Shown here: one piece after another, positions 56,111 to 64,000 of the stretch
Position numbering within the stretch: position 1 is the first letter of the stretch
How the letters are laid out: each line of letters starts with the position of its first letter
From: Methylotenera sp. RIFCSPLOWO2_02_FULL_45_14
Lineage (GTDB): Bacteria > Pseudomonadota > Gammaproteobacteria > Burkholderiales > Methylophilaceae
Assembly: GCA_001803395.1 (NCBI GenBank)
Contig: MHBU01000031.1
Span: 1 to 64,000, forward strand
Direction of reading: 5' to 3'
DNA: 64,000 nucleotides
Notes under the pieces: generated by a model
The model's database searches: none
The model's input: only the letters and a program-made list of their open reading frames with translations
What the model was told of the DNA's origin: nothing
Made by a program: the position numbers and the translations under genes

Positions 56111-57544
56111 TTAAGCGTGCGCCGCGACAGCTGGAATTCTAGCTGGCGTTGCTTGACCCATTTGTACAGTTTTAATGACGTTCCACAACATGATAATCAT
56201 GCCGCTCACGTACATTAAGCCACCTATCATACGAATGACGTAGAAAGGGTGCATTGCCTTCACGGACTCAACGAATGTATAAGTGAGCGTGCCGTCTTCA
56301 TTGACTGCGCGCCACATTAAACCAGCCGTTACGCCTGAAATCCACATGGCGGTGATATACAATACCACGCCGATAGTCGCCAACCAGAAGTGCAGCTCAA
56401 TGGCTTTTGTGCTGTACATTTGTTTTAGGCCCCACAAGCGTGGTGTTAAGAAATACAACGACCCCATAGAGATAAAGCCTACCCAGCCTAAAGCACCAGA
56501 GTGAACATGACCCACGGTCCAGTCTGTGTAGTGTGATAGCGCATTTACAGTTTTAATCGCCATCATTGGACCTTCAAACGTACTCATGCCGTAGAATGAA
56601 AGTGACACAATCATGAAGCGTAAAATTGGGTCATCACGTAGTTTGTGCCATGCACCAGACATGGTCATCATGCCGTTGATCATGCCGCCCCAGCTTGGCG
56701 CTAAGAGAATGAGCGATAACACCATGCCGACTGACTGCGTCCAATCAGGGAGCGCGGTGTAATGCAAGTGATGTGAACCTGCCCACATGTAAGTAAAAAT
56801 CAACCCCCAGAAGTGCACGATTGATAAGCGATATGAGTACACAGGACGTTGTGCTTGTTTTGGCACAAAATAGTACATCATGCCTAAAAATGCTGCGGTT
56901 AAAAAGAAGCCTACTGCGTTGTGACCATACCACCATTGGATCATGGCATCCTGTACGCCAGAATATGCTGAATATGACCTAAACCATTCAGATGGAATTG
57001 CTGCGCTGTTTACAATGTGCAGTAGCGCTACCACGATGATAAACGCGCCATAAAACCAATTAGCAACGTAAATGTGTTTGATTTTTCTGTTAGCAATAGT
57101 GCCAAAAAACACCAGCGCGTACATCACCCAAACCACTAATAGCAACAAGTCAATTGGCCACTCAAGTTCGGCGTATTCTTTACCTTGGGTATAACCTAAG
57201 GGCAAGCTGATGGCAGCGGCAAGAATGACAGCTTGATAGCCCCAGAATGTGTAACGGGCTAAAAGTGGAAAGGCTAATTTGACTTGGCTAGTACGTTGCA
57301 CAACGTAGTAAGACGTGGCAAACAAAGCACAGCCGCCAAAAGCAAAAATCACGGCATTGGTATGTAGCGGGCGTAAACGACCAAAGCTAATCCATGGCAG
57401 ATCAAAATTAAGTGCTGGAAAAGCAAGTTGTGCGGCAATAATCACGCCTACTAGCATGCCGACCACTCCCCAAACCACTGCCATCACGGTAAATTTTCTG
57501 ATGACGTAGTCGTCGTAAAACGTTTCTACATTATTGTTACTCAT
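56111..57544 (-). CDS. ccoN: cbb3-type cytochrome c oxidase subunit I (CcoN)
   Basis: 477 residues from the ATG at 57544. About 12 membrane helices with the haem b/b3 and CuB ligands, including [11 protein letters not shown] (first haem His), [11 protein letters not shown] and GSHHLHYT, and [18 protein letters not shown] with further His. This is the catalytic subunit of the high-affinity oxygen reductase used at low oxygen. First gene of ccoNOQP. A long upstream gap holds a palindrome. Confidence 0.97.
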   Translation of the reverse strand: MSNNNVETFYDDYVIRKFTVMAVVWGVVGMLVGVIIAAQLAFPALNFDLPWISFGRLRPLHTNAVIFAFGGCALFATSYYVVQRTSQVKLAFPLLARYTFWGYQAVILAAAISLPLGYTQGKEYAELEWPIDLLLLVVWVMYALVFFGTIANRKIKHIYVANWFYGAFIIVVALLHIVNSAAIPSEWFRSYSAYSGVQDAMIQWWYGHNAVGFFLTAAFLGMMYYFVPKQAQRPVYSYRLSIVHFWGLIFTYMWAGSHHLHYTALPDWTQSVGMVLSLILLAPSWGGMINGMMTMSGAWHKLRDDPILRFMIVSLSFYGMSTFEGPMMAIKTVNALSHYTDWTVGHVHSGALGWVGFISMGSLYFLTPRLWGLKQMYSTKAIELHFWLATIGVVLYITAMWISGVTAGLMWRAVNEDGTLTYTFVESVKAMHPFYVIRMIGGLMYVSGMIIMLWNVIKTVQMGQATPARIPAVAAHA

Positions 57545-57699
57545 CACTTCGGTCCTTAAATAAAACTAAAGAAAATTGATCATTAGGGGTAAGTTTTTGC
57601 TTGTTCCAACAAAATCTTAACTTGCGTGTTTTTTTACTGAATACAGCCCTCGCATCAAGTAGATGCCTCAATATCTTGCAATTATACAATGTAATATAT

Positions 57700-57731
57700 T
57701 GCACTGGCTCAATATATATCGAGTCAATGCA
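57700..57731. promoter_or_regulatory. Imperfect 32-bp palindrome upstream of ccoN
   Basis: Two 16-base halves (TGCACTGGCTCAATAT and its inverted partner) match at 13 of 16 positions around the centre at 57715/57716. It lies about 155 bases before the ccoN start within 57548-57896, which has no supported gene. I do not see a full FNR site (TTGAT-N4-ATCAA) there, only a TTGAT half at 57577-57581, so another regulator such as RegA may act here; this is inference. Confidence 0.45.
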
Positions 57732-57896
57732 ACTTTTACTTAGTGATTTGGATAGTGTAGGTGGGGAGGTGTTTAGACTCAAAATATGATTGAGCCATTG
57801 ATTTGAATATCACTTTTGCTTATTTTAAGCTTTGATGAGTGATTAGTGATGCGGAAAAAATCCAACGTCGCACATTGAGGAGACAATTCTCCCCAA

Positions 57897-58829
57897 TTAC
57901 ATCAACCAGTAATGATCGACTAACAAAGCGGCAAATAACAGCGTTAAGTAGATGATTGAGTATCTGAAGGTACGTTTTGCCAGATCATCTGAATATTTTT
58001 TATAAAGCGCAATGACATAAGCCATGAAAATGGCATCCAGTATGATTACGGATATTAGATAAATCATGCCGCTCATGCCAAGCCCGTAAGGCATGAGTGA
58101 AACCACGATGAGGATGATGGTGTAGAGCAATATATGTAGCAGCGTAAATGCTTCACCGTGGGTGACGGGTAGCATGGGCATACCGACTTTAGCGTATTCT
58201 TCCCGGCGATACAGCGCCAGTGCCCAGAAGTGGGGTGGAGTCCATGCAAAAATGATTAAAAACATGATGAGCGATTCTGGTGAAACGGTGTTAGTCACGG
58301 CGGCCCAACCCAAAATAGGCGGCATTGCACCAGATGCGCCACCAATGACGATATTCATCGGTGTCGCCGGTTTAAGAAACACGGTGTAAATCACGGCATA
58401 ACCGACAAAAGTAGCCAGCGTGAGCCACATGGTAAGTGGGTTGACGTAAACGTATAAAATGGTAAGCCCGGTTAAACCTAGCAATGTGGCGAATACCATG
58501 GTTTCCATCGATGAAACTTGCCCCGTAGGGAGTGGGCGTGCGCGGGTACGCGCCATGACGGCATCAATTTTATGCTCAATTAGGCAGTTAAACGCCGCCG
58601 CCGCACCGGACGCAAAAGCAATGCCAATTGTAGTGGCTAGCAAAAGTGGCAAAGGTACCATGTTTGGTGTAGCTAAAAACATGCCGATGAGTGCGGTAAA
58701 CACGATTAAGGAAGTCACACGCGGTTTACACAGTGGAAAGAAAATCTTGATTCTGTGCATCAAGTTTTTAATTTGGTTGGTTACGATTATGCGCATTGGT
58801 GTCTCACTGGTGTATTTTTGCGTGGTCAT
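57897..58829 (-). CDS. ctaB: Protohaem IX farnesyltransferase (CtaB/CyoE)
   Basis: 310 residues, seven to nine membrane helices. Adds a farnesyl group to haem b to make haem O for the aa3 oxidase. The prenyltransferase motif region has [23 protein letters not shown] (about 100-122) and the second Asp-rich loop is at [17 protein letters not shown]. It overlaps the ctaA 3' end by 26 bases. Confidence 0.95.
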   Translation of the reverse strand: MTTQKYTSETPMRIIVTNQIKNLMHRIKIFFPLCKPRVTSLIVFTALIGMFLATPNMVPLPLLLATTIGIAFASGAAAAFNCLIEHKIDAVMARTRARPLPTGQVSSMETMVFATLLGLTGLTILYVYVNPLTMWLTLATFVGYAVIYTVFLKPATPMNIVIGGASGAMPPILGWAAVTNTVSPESLIMFLIIFAWTPPHFWALALYRREEYAKVGMPMLPVTHGEAFTLLHILLYTIILIVVSLMPYGLGMSGMIYLISVIILDAIFMAYVIALYKKYSDDLAKRTFRYSIIYLTLLFAALLVDHYWLM

Positions 58830-59817
58830 ATTTTGTGCTCGTTATTTTTGAGTTAAGTACTACGGTGATCATCACCAGCAAAGCTGCGCCTAGGTTATGT
58901 AATACGGCGAGTGCTAACGGTAGCTGAAGCACTAAATTTGCAATGCCGATACACACTTGTATCAATAATATGGCAAATAGCAGTAATGCTATGGTTCTAA
59001 GGTGTTGGGTGTTGATTATTTTGAATGCTAAAGCCGCTAAATATATAAAAGTAATGAGTGCGCCGATGCGGTGTGTCCACTGAATAGCCACTAAAGCGGG
59101 CAGTGTTAAATTGCCGCCATTTGCACTTTGCCCAAGCTCACGTACCAAATGAAACGCGTCTTTAAAGTCCATTGCGGGAACCCAGGCACCGTGACAAGTT
59201 GGAAAATCTGTGCAGGCAAGCGCTGCGTAATTAGTGCTGGTCCAACCACCTAAAAAAACTTGCCCGAGCAGAATCAGCAAGGCGCCTCGAATGAAAAGTT
59301 TTAGTGCTGGCGAAATTGTACTGTTGGTAACATCCATTACCCAATGCCGATGGGTTATCCAGGTGAGTAACGCTAGCGTTGTCATACCGCCAATGAGATG
59401 TGCGCTGACAATGGCAGGCTTTAGTAGTAGGGTGACTGTCCACATGCCTAGTATGGCCTGAAAGCCAACGATAACAAGCAAGGCTGTTGGCAGTAAGGGA
59501 TGTACTTTAATGCTTGGTTTGAGACGCCAGCTAGATAAAAACATAACAAGTATGACTAAGCCCAAGGTGCCGGCTAAATAGCGATGCGCCATTTCTTTCC
59601 AGGCTTTACTAGATTCAATCGGGCTGCCTGGAAATACGACTTGCGCTTTTTGAATAGCCACTTCACTTTGAGGTACGGTAAGTGCTCCGTAGCAGCCTGG
59701 CCAATCTGGACAACCAAGCCCGGCATCGGATAATCGCACATAAGCGCCAAGTACGATGACACATAGCGCGAGCACCGTTGCAAATAAAGACAAGCGTTTA
59801 AAAAAAACGTGCTTCAT
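58804..59817 (-). CDS. ctaA: Haem A synthase (CtaA/COX15)
   Basis: 337 residues from the ATG at 59817, which follows the SCO-like stop by two bases and has GGCAGG upstream; a TTG five codons earlier is possible. About eight helices with conserved His in [28 protein letters not shown] and LHNLGAALL, and a Cys pair region [14 protein letters not shown]. Oxidises haem O to haem A. Overlaps ctaB. Confidence 0.95.
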   Translation of the reverse strand: MKHVFFKRLSLFATVLALCVIVLGAYVRLSDAGLGCPDWPGCYGALTVPQSEVAIQKAQVVFPGSPIESSKAWKEMAHRYLAGTLGLVILVMFLSSWRLKPSIKVHPLLPTALLVIVGFQAILGMWTVTLLLKPAIVSAHLIGGMTTLALLTWITHRHWVMDVTNSTISPALKLFIRGALLILLGQVFLGGWTSTNYAALACTDFPTCHGAWVPAMDFKDAFHLVRELGQSANGGNLTLPALVAIQWTHRIGALITFIYLAALAFKIINTQHLRTIALLLFAILLIQVCIGIANLVLQLPLALAVLHNLGAALLVMITVVLNSKITSTKYDHAKIHQ

Positions 59818-59819
59818 GA

Positions 59820-60434
59820 TCAGCCTGCCCAAGAATACTTCATGAGGCGTGTAATATCTTTACGAATGAGCGCTGGATCAGTCATTGGCGCGTAACTCAT
59901 CATTAAGTGTCCCAGCGGATCAACTAAATAAATCCTGTTAGCACTAATGGACTGCTCGCTTTTGATGTTAAATTGATTGCCAAGTGTGCTGATTCCAATC
60001 GCAGGCTGATTCAATATCAGCATATCTGGATAGTTTTGTTTCAACTCGGCAACATTATTAGATGTGGTGATTAGCACGCGTTGCATACGTGGTATTTCTT
60101 TATACAAAGAAACGTGCAATTGACGCATAGTGTGCAGCTTGTTTTTGCAGGCATTCTCACAAGTTGCAGCCACATAAACCATGCTCCATTTTTCTTTCCA
60201 TAGATTTGCTGGAGCGACCGACCCTTCGCTCGTTATGATGGGGTTATCCATGGTGAGGAGCTTTGCTGGGGTGACCAGTTCACCAATGCTTTCGCCTTTA
60301 GGTTTCCAGTCCAGCTTATACATCGCAATGACAGCCACGATAGGCGTTACAAAAAATATCAGCATGCTAAGGAACACTAGCCGCCCTCTGCGTTGTCGAT
60401 CAAGATATTCGGTATTTTCTACTTCGTTTTGCAT
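59820..60434 (-). CDS. SCO1/SenC-like copper chaperone
   Basis: 204 residues. One membrane anchor (about 22-40) then a thioredoxin-fold domain with the copper-binding CxxxC motif CENAC and a C-terminal YLVDPLGHLMMSY strand region. The SCO family carries copper to the CuA site of cytochrome oxidase subunit II. Lies between the SURF1-like gene and ctaA on one transcript. The extra length of the first strand region is unusual, and the conserved distal His is not obvious, so the match is to a divergent SCO. Confidence 0.75.
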   Translation of the reverse strand: MQNEVENTEYLDRQRRGRLVFLSMLIFFVTPIVAVIAMYKLDWKPKGESIGELVTPAKLLTMDNPIITSEGSVAPANLWKEKWSMVYVAATCENACKNKLHTMRQLHVSLYKEIPRMQRVLITTSNNVAELKQNYPDMLILNQPAIGISTLGNQFNIKSEQSISANRIYLVDPLGHLMMSYAPMTDPALIRKDITRLMKYSWAG

Positions 60435-60452
60435 ATTAAATTTGCCCGTATT

Positions 60453-61199
60453 TTATTGATTGCTTGTGACTTTTCTAATGCTGGTGAATAAGTAAATCAT
60501 GATGCTGGCAAAGGCAAAGCCAAACCACTGATAGGCGTATCCTATATTGGTGGCAATTCTGCTCGCCGGTATTTGCCAATGACGGACAAAGCCACCGGCA
60601 TTGCTTTTTGCATCAAGTTTAATCACCACAGGTAACACTGTGATGGGGACACTTTTTTGATAGCGTTCCATATCCATGTGCTGCCACACTTTATTCCAAA
60701 CCGTTTTTTCTGCATCGCCTTCTAAAGTAAAAATCTTTTTACTGGGTATAGCAACTTGGCCAACAACTTCGACTGGCTCACTTGGAGTGGAAATATCGGG
60801 TATGTTGTTATGTATGACTCCACCTTCTACCCAGCCTCTGTTGATGAGGATGTAATCGTTTCTACCTGCTAACTTTAATGGCGTGAGTACATGAAACCCA
60901 GCTTTGTTATTTTCTATTTGGTTATCGAGTAGTATTTGATATTGCGTATTGTAGATACCCTTTAATTTTATTTTTTTATATTGCCATGCATTAAAGTTAT
61001 CTATTTGACTTGGTAGGGTGAGTGCATCAGCGCTTACGGCGGCTTCATAATTAGATTGAATTTCTTGTTTTAACGCAGCCTTGTTGTATTGCCAAAGTCC
61101 AAGTTTAATAAATAATGGCACGCAAATAATCAATATGAGCGTCCCTAGCCACGAGGGCCTAAATACGTAGCCAGTTAAGCTAAATTGCTTTTGTGTCAT
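60453..61199 (-). CDS. SURF1-family cytochrome oxidase assembly protein
   Basis: 248 residues from the ATG at 61199; an in-frame ATG at 61220 is equally unsupported by a ribosome site. Two membrane helices, near the N terminus (about 14-32) and the C terminus (about 220-240), bracket a periplasmic domain. Family signatures are LGLWQYNKAALKQEI, YLINRGWV-like YILINRGWVEGG, and IGYAYQWFGFAFA at the end. Helps haem A insertion into CtaD. Part of the assembly operon with SCO, ctaA and ctaB. Confidence 0.9.
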   Translation of the reverse strand: MTQKQFSLTGYVFRPSWLGTLILIICVPLFIKLGLWQYNKAALKQEIQSNYEAAVSADALTLPSQIDNFNAWQYKKIKLKGIYNTQYQILLDNQIENNKAGFHVLTPLKLAGRNDYILINRGWVEGGVIHNNIPDISTPSEPVEVVGQVAIPSKKIFTLEGDAEKTVWNKVWQHMDMERYQKSVPITVLPVVIKLDAKSNAGGFVRHWQIPASRIATNIGYAYQWFGFAFASIMIYLFTSIRKVTSNQ

Positions 61200-61241
61200 A
61201 TGCGACGCATAATGCCGCATCTACAAAGATAGGACATCGTC

Positions 61242-61445
61242 ATGTTAATTAAAATTGCTATTGTAATCGTGCTGTTTACCATTGTGGGTAGCTTATTTTC
61301 TGCATTATATTTTTTAGCGAAAGATAAAGGCAGTGGAGAACGTACTGTCAAGGCATTGACCATACGTATCGGCCTTTCAATTACATTGTTTTTATTGCTA
61401 CTAATAGGTTACTACTTTGGTTTAATCGGCCAGCCCAAAGTCTAA
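61242..61445 (+). CDS. Twin-transmembrane protein (DUF2909)
   Basis: 67 residues with two membrane helices (about 3-25 and 43-62) and a short hydrophilic loop (KDKGSGERTVKALTIRIG). The family is usually encoded among cytochrome oxidase assembly genes, as here between surf1 and ctaE but on the opposite strand. The function is unknown. A strong terminator follows. Confidence 0.85.
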   Translation: MLIKIAIVIVLFTIVGSLFSALYFLAKDKGSGERTVKALTIRIGLSITLFLLLLIGYYFGLIGQPKV

Positions 61446-61513
61446 TGGCTTTTCAAAAACCGCAAACAGCATCACTATTATTTATTTGATGGAATGAAAG
61501 CCAGGTTCAAACA

Positions 61514-61547
61514 AAAAAGGGGCGGTGCGTGAGCATCGCCCCTTTTT
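61514..61547. terminator. Bidirectional terminator between DUF2909 and ctaE
   Basis: AAAAAGGGGCGGTGC / GCATCGCCCCTTTTT with a GTGA loop forms a strong stem with A and T tracts on the two sides. It serves the plus-strand DUF2909 gene and the convergent minus-strand ctaE. Confidence 0.9.
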
Positions 61548-61557
61548 ATAAATACCA

Positions 61558-62463
61558 TTACAACCAGTAAACGAATATAAACAAACCCAACCACACCACA
61601 TCCACAAAGTGCCAGTACCAAGCGACACCTTCAAAGCCAAAATGGCTCTTGGCTGAGAAATGGCCTTTCATTGAACGTAGCAAAATGACAATCAGCATGA
61701 TTGTCCCCAAGGTGACGTGAAAGCCGTGAAAGCCGGTTAGCATAAAAAAAGTGGCACCGTAAGCGCCGCTTCCCAGCGTTAAGCCCATCTCTGTATAGGC
61801 TTCATGGTATTCGAATGCTTGGCAAACCAAGAATGCAGTACCTAAAGCGACAGTAAGAAATAACCCGATAATCAACTGCTTACGGTTGTCTTTAAGCAAA
61901 CCCCAATGTGCCCAAGTGATGGTGGCGCCTGATGACAGTAATAGTGCGGTGTTGATAGCCGGCAAGCCCCACGCGCCCATAGGGTTAAGTGTGCCAGGGG
62001 AGTATTCTTTGCCAAGTACAACGCCGCCAGGTCCGGCGGAGGGCCAAGTGCCTATGAAGTCTTTATAAGGTGTAAATAATGGGTCAAATGCAGCTAAATC
62101 TGGCACGGAAATAATGCGCATATAAAACAGTGCACCAAAGAAGGCGGCAAAAAACGCGATCTCAGAGCAGATGAATACAATCATGCCGATGCGGAAAGAT
62201 TGATCTTCCCATTTTTTGTACTGACCAGTCACGCTTTCGGTCACAACCGCACCCAGCCACTTAAAGGTCATGAACAGAATAAGAGCCGCCCCAATATACA
62301 TCATCCACTTACCAGGGGTTTGCAGATAAGCTAAATCTTTGTTCTTATCTGTAGCCAGGCTAAAAATAAAACCAGAAGCAAGGCTCAACAACCCCGCTGA
62401 AATGACCACTGGGTATAAGCTCCCGTGAGGAACATAATAATGATTACTTGAATGTGTTTCCAT
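61558..62463 (-). CDS. ctaE: Cytochrome c oxidase subunit III (CtaE/CoxC)
   Basis: 301 residues, seven membrane helices. Conserved features are SEIAFFAAFFGALFYMR, INTALLLSSGATITWAHW, CQAFEYHEA, ATFFMLTGFHGFHVTLGTIML and the end VAWYWHFVDVVWLGLFIFVYWL. Part of the aa3 oxidase. Downstream of ctaG on the same strand (113-base gap). Confidence 0.97.
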   Translation of the reverse strand: METHSSNHYYVPHGSLYPVVISAGLLSLASGFIFSLATDKNKDLAYLQTPGKWMMYIGAALILFMTFKWLGAVVTESVTGQYKKWEDQSFRIGMIVFICSEIAFFAAFFGALFYMRIISVPDLAAFDPLFTPYKDFIGTWPSAGPGGVVLGKEYSPGTLNPMGAWGLPAINTALLLSSGATITWAHWGLLKDNRKQLIIGLFLTVALGTAFLVCQAFEYHEAYTEMGLTLGSGAYGATFFMLTGFHGFHVTLGTIMLIVILLRSMKGHFSAKSHFGFEGVAWYWHFVDVVWLGLFIFVYWL

Positions 62464-62576
62464 GCATTGCTCCTATTGCATTATGTTTAACTAATCTACT
62501 TCAACTAATCCGCGGTTGAGCGGCGCTTATTTGTTACACACTCTTTGCATTCTTATAAAAAATATAAGCTGAATCT

Positions 62577-63143
62577 TTATGGTTTATCTGCACTAAAAAA
62601 CGCATACGACAAGGTCATTTCACTGACATCACTGGGCAGCTCTGGACTCACAAAAAACCTTAGAGGCATGACTTTGGTCTCTCCTGGTTGCAGTTCTTGT
62701 CGCATAAAACAGAAGCATTCTATTTTTTTAAAATAGATAGAGGCCACTCCTGGTGTAACGCTCGGAACCGCTTGTCCTGCAACTACTTGACTCGTAATGT
62801 TTTTAGCCTCAAACAACACTGTTTCTACTTGTCCTGGGTGCAATTTAATGCTGGTTTGTTTAGGATAGAAATTCCATCCTAACCCAGGCATTACACTCGA
62901 TGTAAATTGAACCGTAACCCATCTTGATTCATCAACTTTTGTGTTTGAAATCTCAGAAGCAGTAGTTTTTGTTTTACCATTGAGCCCCGTTAAAGTACAC
63001 AGCACATTATATAAAGGCACCAGTGCAATCGCAAAAGCAATGGATCCCGCAACGACCCAGAGCAGCTTAAAGCCTAGCTTCTTGTTCGCCAATTTTCTTT
63101 GCTGATCTGGGCTAGTGCTGTTATTTTCAACTTTTATTTCCAT
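62577..63143 (-). CDS. ctaG: Cytochrome c oxidase assembly protein CtaG (Cox11)
   Basis: 188 residues from the ATG at 63143 (MEIKVENNS...). One membrane helix (about 23-42) then a periplasmic immunoglobulin-like domain with the copper-binding CFCF motif in KIECFCFMRQEL. Inserts CuB into CtaD. Its start overlaps the end of the upstream 35-residue frame by ten bases. Confidence 0.95.
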   Translation of the reverse strand: MEIKVENNSTSPDQQRKLANKKLGFKLLWVVAGSIAFAIALVPLYNVLCTLTGLNGKTKTTASEISNTKVDESRWVTVQFTSSVMPGLGWNFYPKQTSIKLHPGQVETVLFEAKNITSQVVAGQAVPSVTPGVASIYFKKIECFCFMRQELQPGETKVMPLRFFVSPELPSDVSEMTLSYAFFSADKP

Positions 63144-63241
63144 AACGTAAACATGGAAGCTAGATACCATGCCAATGCAATCGCACCTAAAATTAAAGCA
63201 ACGATTTTATTTTTTTTTGATAATTGTTTTTTTTCCATCAT
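63134..63241 (-). CDS. Cytochrome oxidase small assembly protein, 35 residues
   Basis: A short frame between ctaD and ctaG: MMEKKQLSKKNKIVALIL at the start, one membrane helix (about 13-31) and the end MFTLWK. Its stop lies inside the first codons of ctaG in another frame (ten-base overlap), implying coupled translation. Tiny single-helix proteins of this size and position are known in betaproteobacterial aa3 operons. Either of two adjacent ATGs (63241, 63238) could start it. Confidence 0.7.
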   Translation of the reverse strand: MMEKKQLSKKNKIVALILGAIALAWYLASMFTLWK

Positions 63242-63302
63242 AGTGTCGAAGGCTCATCTAAATCAACAAGCCTTCATTTTTACCTTAATTTAACTTTTCA
63301 AT

Positions 63303-64000
63303 TTACTTGATAACCGGCTGCTCTGTAAAGCTATGATATGGAGGAGGTGAGGGCAATGTCCACTCTAAGCCTTCAGCACCTTCCCATACCTGATCGGTTG
63401 CTTTTTTACCGCCACGTACACAAGTAATGATGATGTAAACAAATAGTAACTGAGACAAGCCTAAAACAAACGCTGAGATCGATGAAATCATATTAAATTC
63501 AGCAAACTGTAACGCGTAGTCAGGAATACGACGTGGCATGCCAGCAAGGCCTAAGAAGAATTGTGGGATAAAGGTCATATTAAATGAAATCGCAGTCAGC
63601 CAGAAGTGTGTTTTACCTAACTTTTCGCTATACATGTGCCCGGTCATTTTTGGTAACCAGTAGTAAACACCCGCCATAATGCCCATGATGCCACCAGCAA
63701 ACAATGTGTAATGGAAGTGCGCCACTACAAAGTAGCTATTGTGATATTGAGCATCCGCCGCAACGTCAGCTAATACCAGACCTGTTAAACCACCAATACC
63801 AAACAGAATGATCCAGCCTACGGTAAATAGCATGGGTGTTTCAAAACTCATTGAGCCTTTCCACATCGTTTTAATCCAGCAGAAGAATAAAACCGCAAGT
63901 GGTAGAGAAATTGCCATGGTGCTGTACATAAAGTAGAGCAGTGCAGGTACAGGCAGACCTGCAGTAAAGAAGTGATGAGCCCAAACAACTACTGATAAGG
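63303..64000 (-). CDS. ctaD: Cytochrome c oxidase subunit I (CtaD/CoxA), C-terminal part
   Basis: The gene runs off the right edge; about 232 C-terminal residues are present. The first visible residues VVVWAHHFF include the two adjacent CuB histidines. HFHYTLFAGGIMG carries the haem a3 and haem a ligands, followed by YWLPKMTGHMYSEKLGK. The end ...LPSPPPYHSFTEQPVIK is typical. It is the catalytic subunit of the aa3 oxidase and heads the group ctaD-small peptide-ctaG-ctaE. Confidence 0.96.
   Translation of the reverse strand, partial: LSVVVWAHHFFTAGLPVPALLYFMYSTMAISLPLAVLFFCWIKTMWKGSMSFETPMLFTVGWIILFGIGGLTGLVLADVAADAQYHNSYFVVAHFHYTLFAGGIMGIMAGVYYWLPKMTGHMYSEKLGKTHFWLTAISFNMTFIPQFFLGLAGMPRRIPDYALQFAEFNMISSISAFVLGLSQLLFVYIIITCVRGGKKATDQVWEGAEGLEWTLPSPPPYHSFTEQPVIK

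Noticed and set aside
57577-57590. FNR/Anr box before ccoN
   Set aside because: Only the TTGAT half matches; the second half (AGGGG) does not fit ATCAA.

Overview
The window is chromosomal DNA of a Gram-negative betaproteobacterium. The low to moderate GC content, the gene orders (ribH-nusB, yacG-zapD-coaE-pilD, rplU-rpmA-obgE-proB, murJ-ribF-ileS-lspA) and the large respiratory block fit Methylophilaceae (Methylotenera or Methylophilus type). No methanol dehydrogenase or other diagnostic C1 gene is present, so the family assignment is an inference.

Layout. Positions 1-450 hold the 3' tail of a probable restriction-modification gene, a cluster of short repeats and tRNA-Arg(CCG); this looks like the edge of an accessory island lying to the left. 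From 0.5 to 8.3 kb are a duplicated dihaem cytochrome c, apaH, a probable ornithine-lipid pair (olsA-like and olsB-like), a glycine-zipper lipoprotein, a PfkB sugar/nucleoside kinase, a TetR regulator, and a hypothetical-hemJ-tlpA group. From 8.4 to 19.2 kb are a 1297-residue FAD/Fe-S oxidoreductase, an OmpA-type lipoprotein, hypotheticals, phoR-phoB and an OFA-family transporter. From 19.3 to 45.6 kb is mostly housekeeping: ribH-nusB, a PP2C phosphatase with an FHA protein, lpxH, two cyclophilins, a TPR protein, cysS, argJ, a Nudix-ThiE fusion, a copper chaperone PCu(A)C, yacG-zapD-coaE-pilD, ispB, rplU-rpmA-obgE-proB-purE-purK, rpsT, murJ-ribF-ileS-lspA and a sulfite-oxidase-like molybdoprotein.

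From 45.6 kb to the end is a copper and respiration supercluster. It holds RegB-RegA type redox regulation; a Tat-exported copper storage protein with 13 cysteines; a TonB-dependent receptor coupled to a beta-propeller protein with a Cys-rich motif; cbb3 oxidase (ccoNOQP) with ccoG, a FixH-like protein and a TauE/SafE-like protein; and then the aa3 oxidase genes with haem A synthesis (ctaB, ctaA) and assembly factors (SCO, SURF1, Cox11, a 35-residue peptide, ctaE, and ctaD cut by the window end).

The strongest new observations are three. PhoB-box arrays with 11-bp periodicity lie in front of both phoB and the olsB-like gene, suggesting phosphate-controlled replacement of phospholipid by ornithine lipid. 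The receptor/propeller/copper-storage genes sit beside the oxidase genes that need copper. RegB keeps the redox cysteine and quinone motif of its family. Several families of REP-like inverted repeats fill the longer gaps. No rRNA, CRISPR array, complete insertion sequence or prophage was seen.
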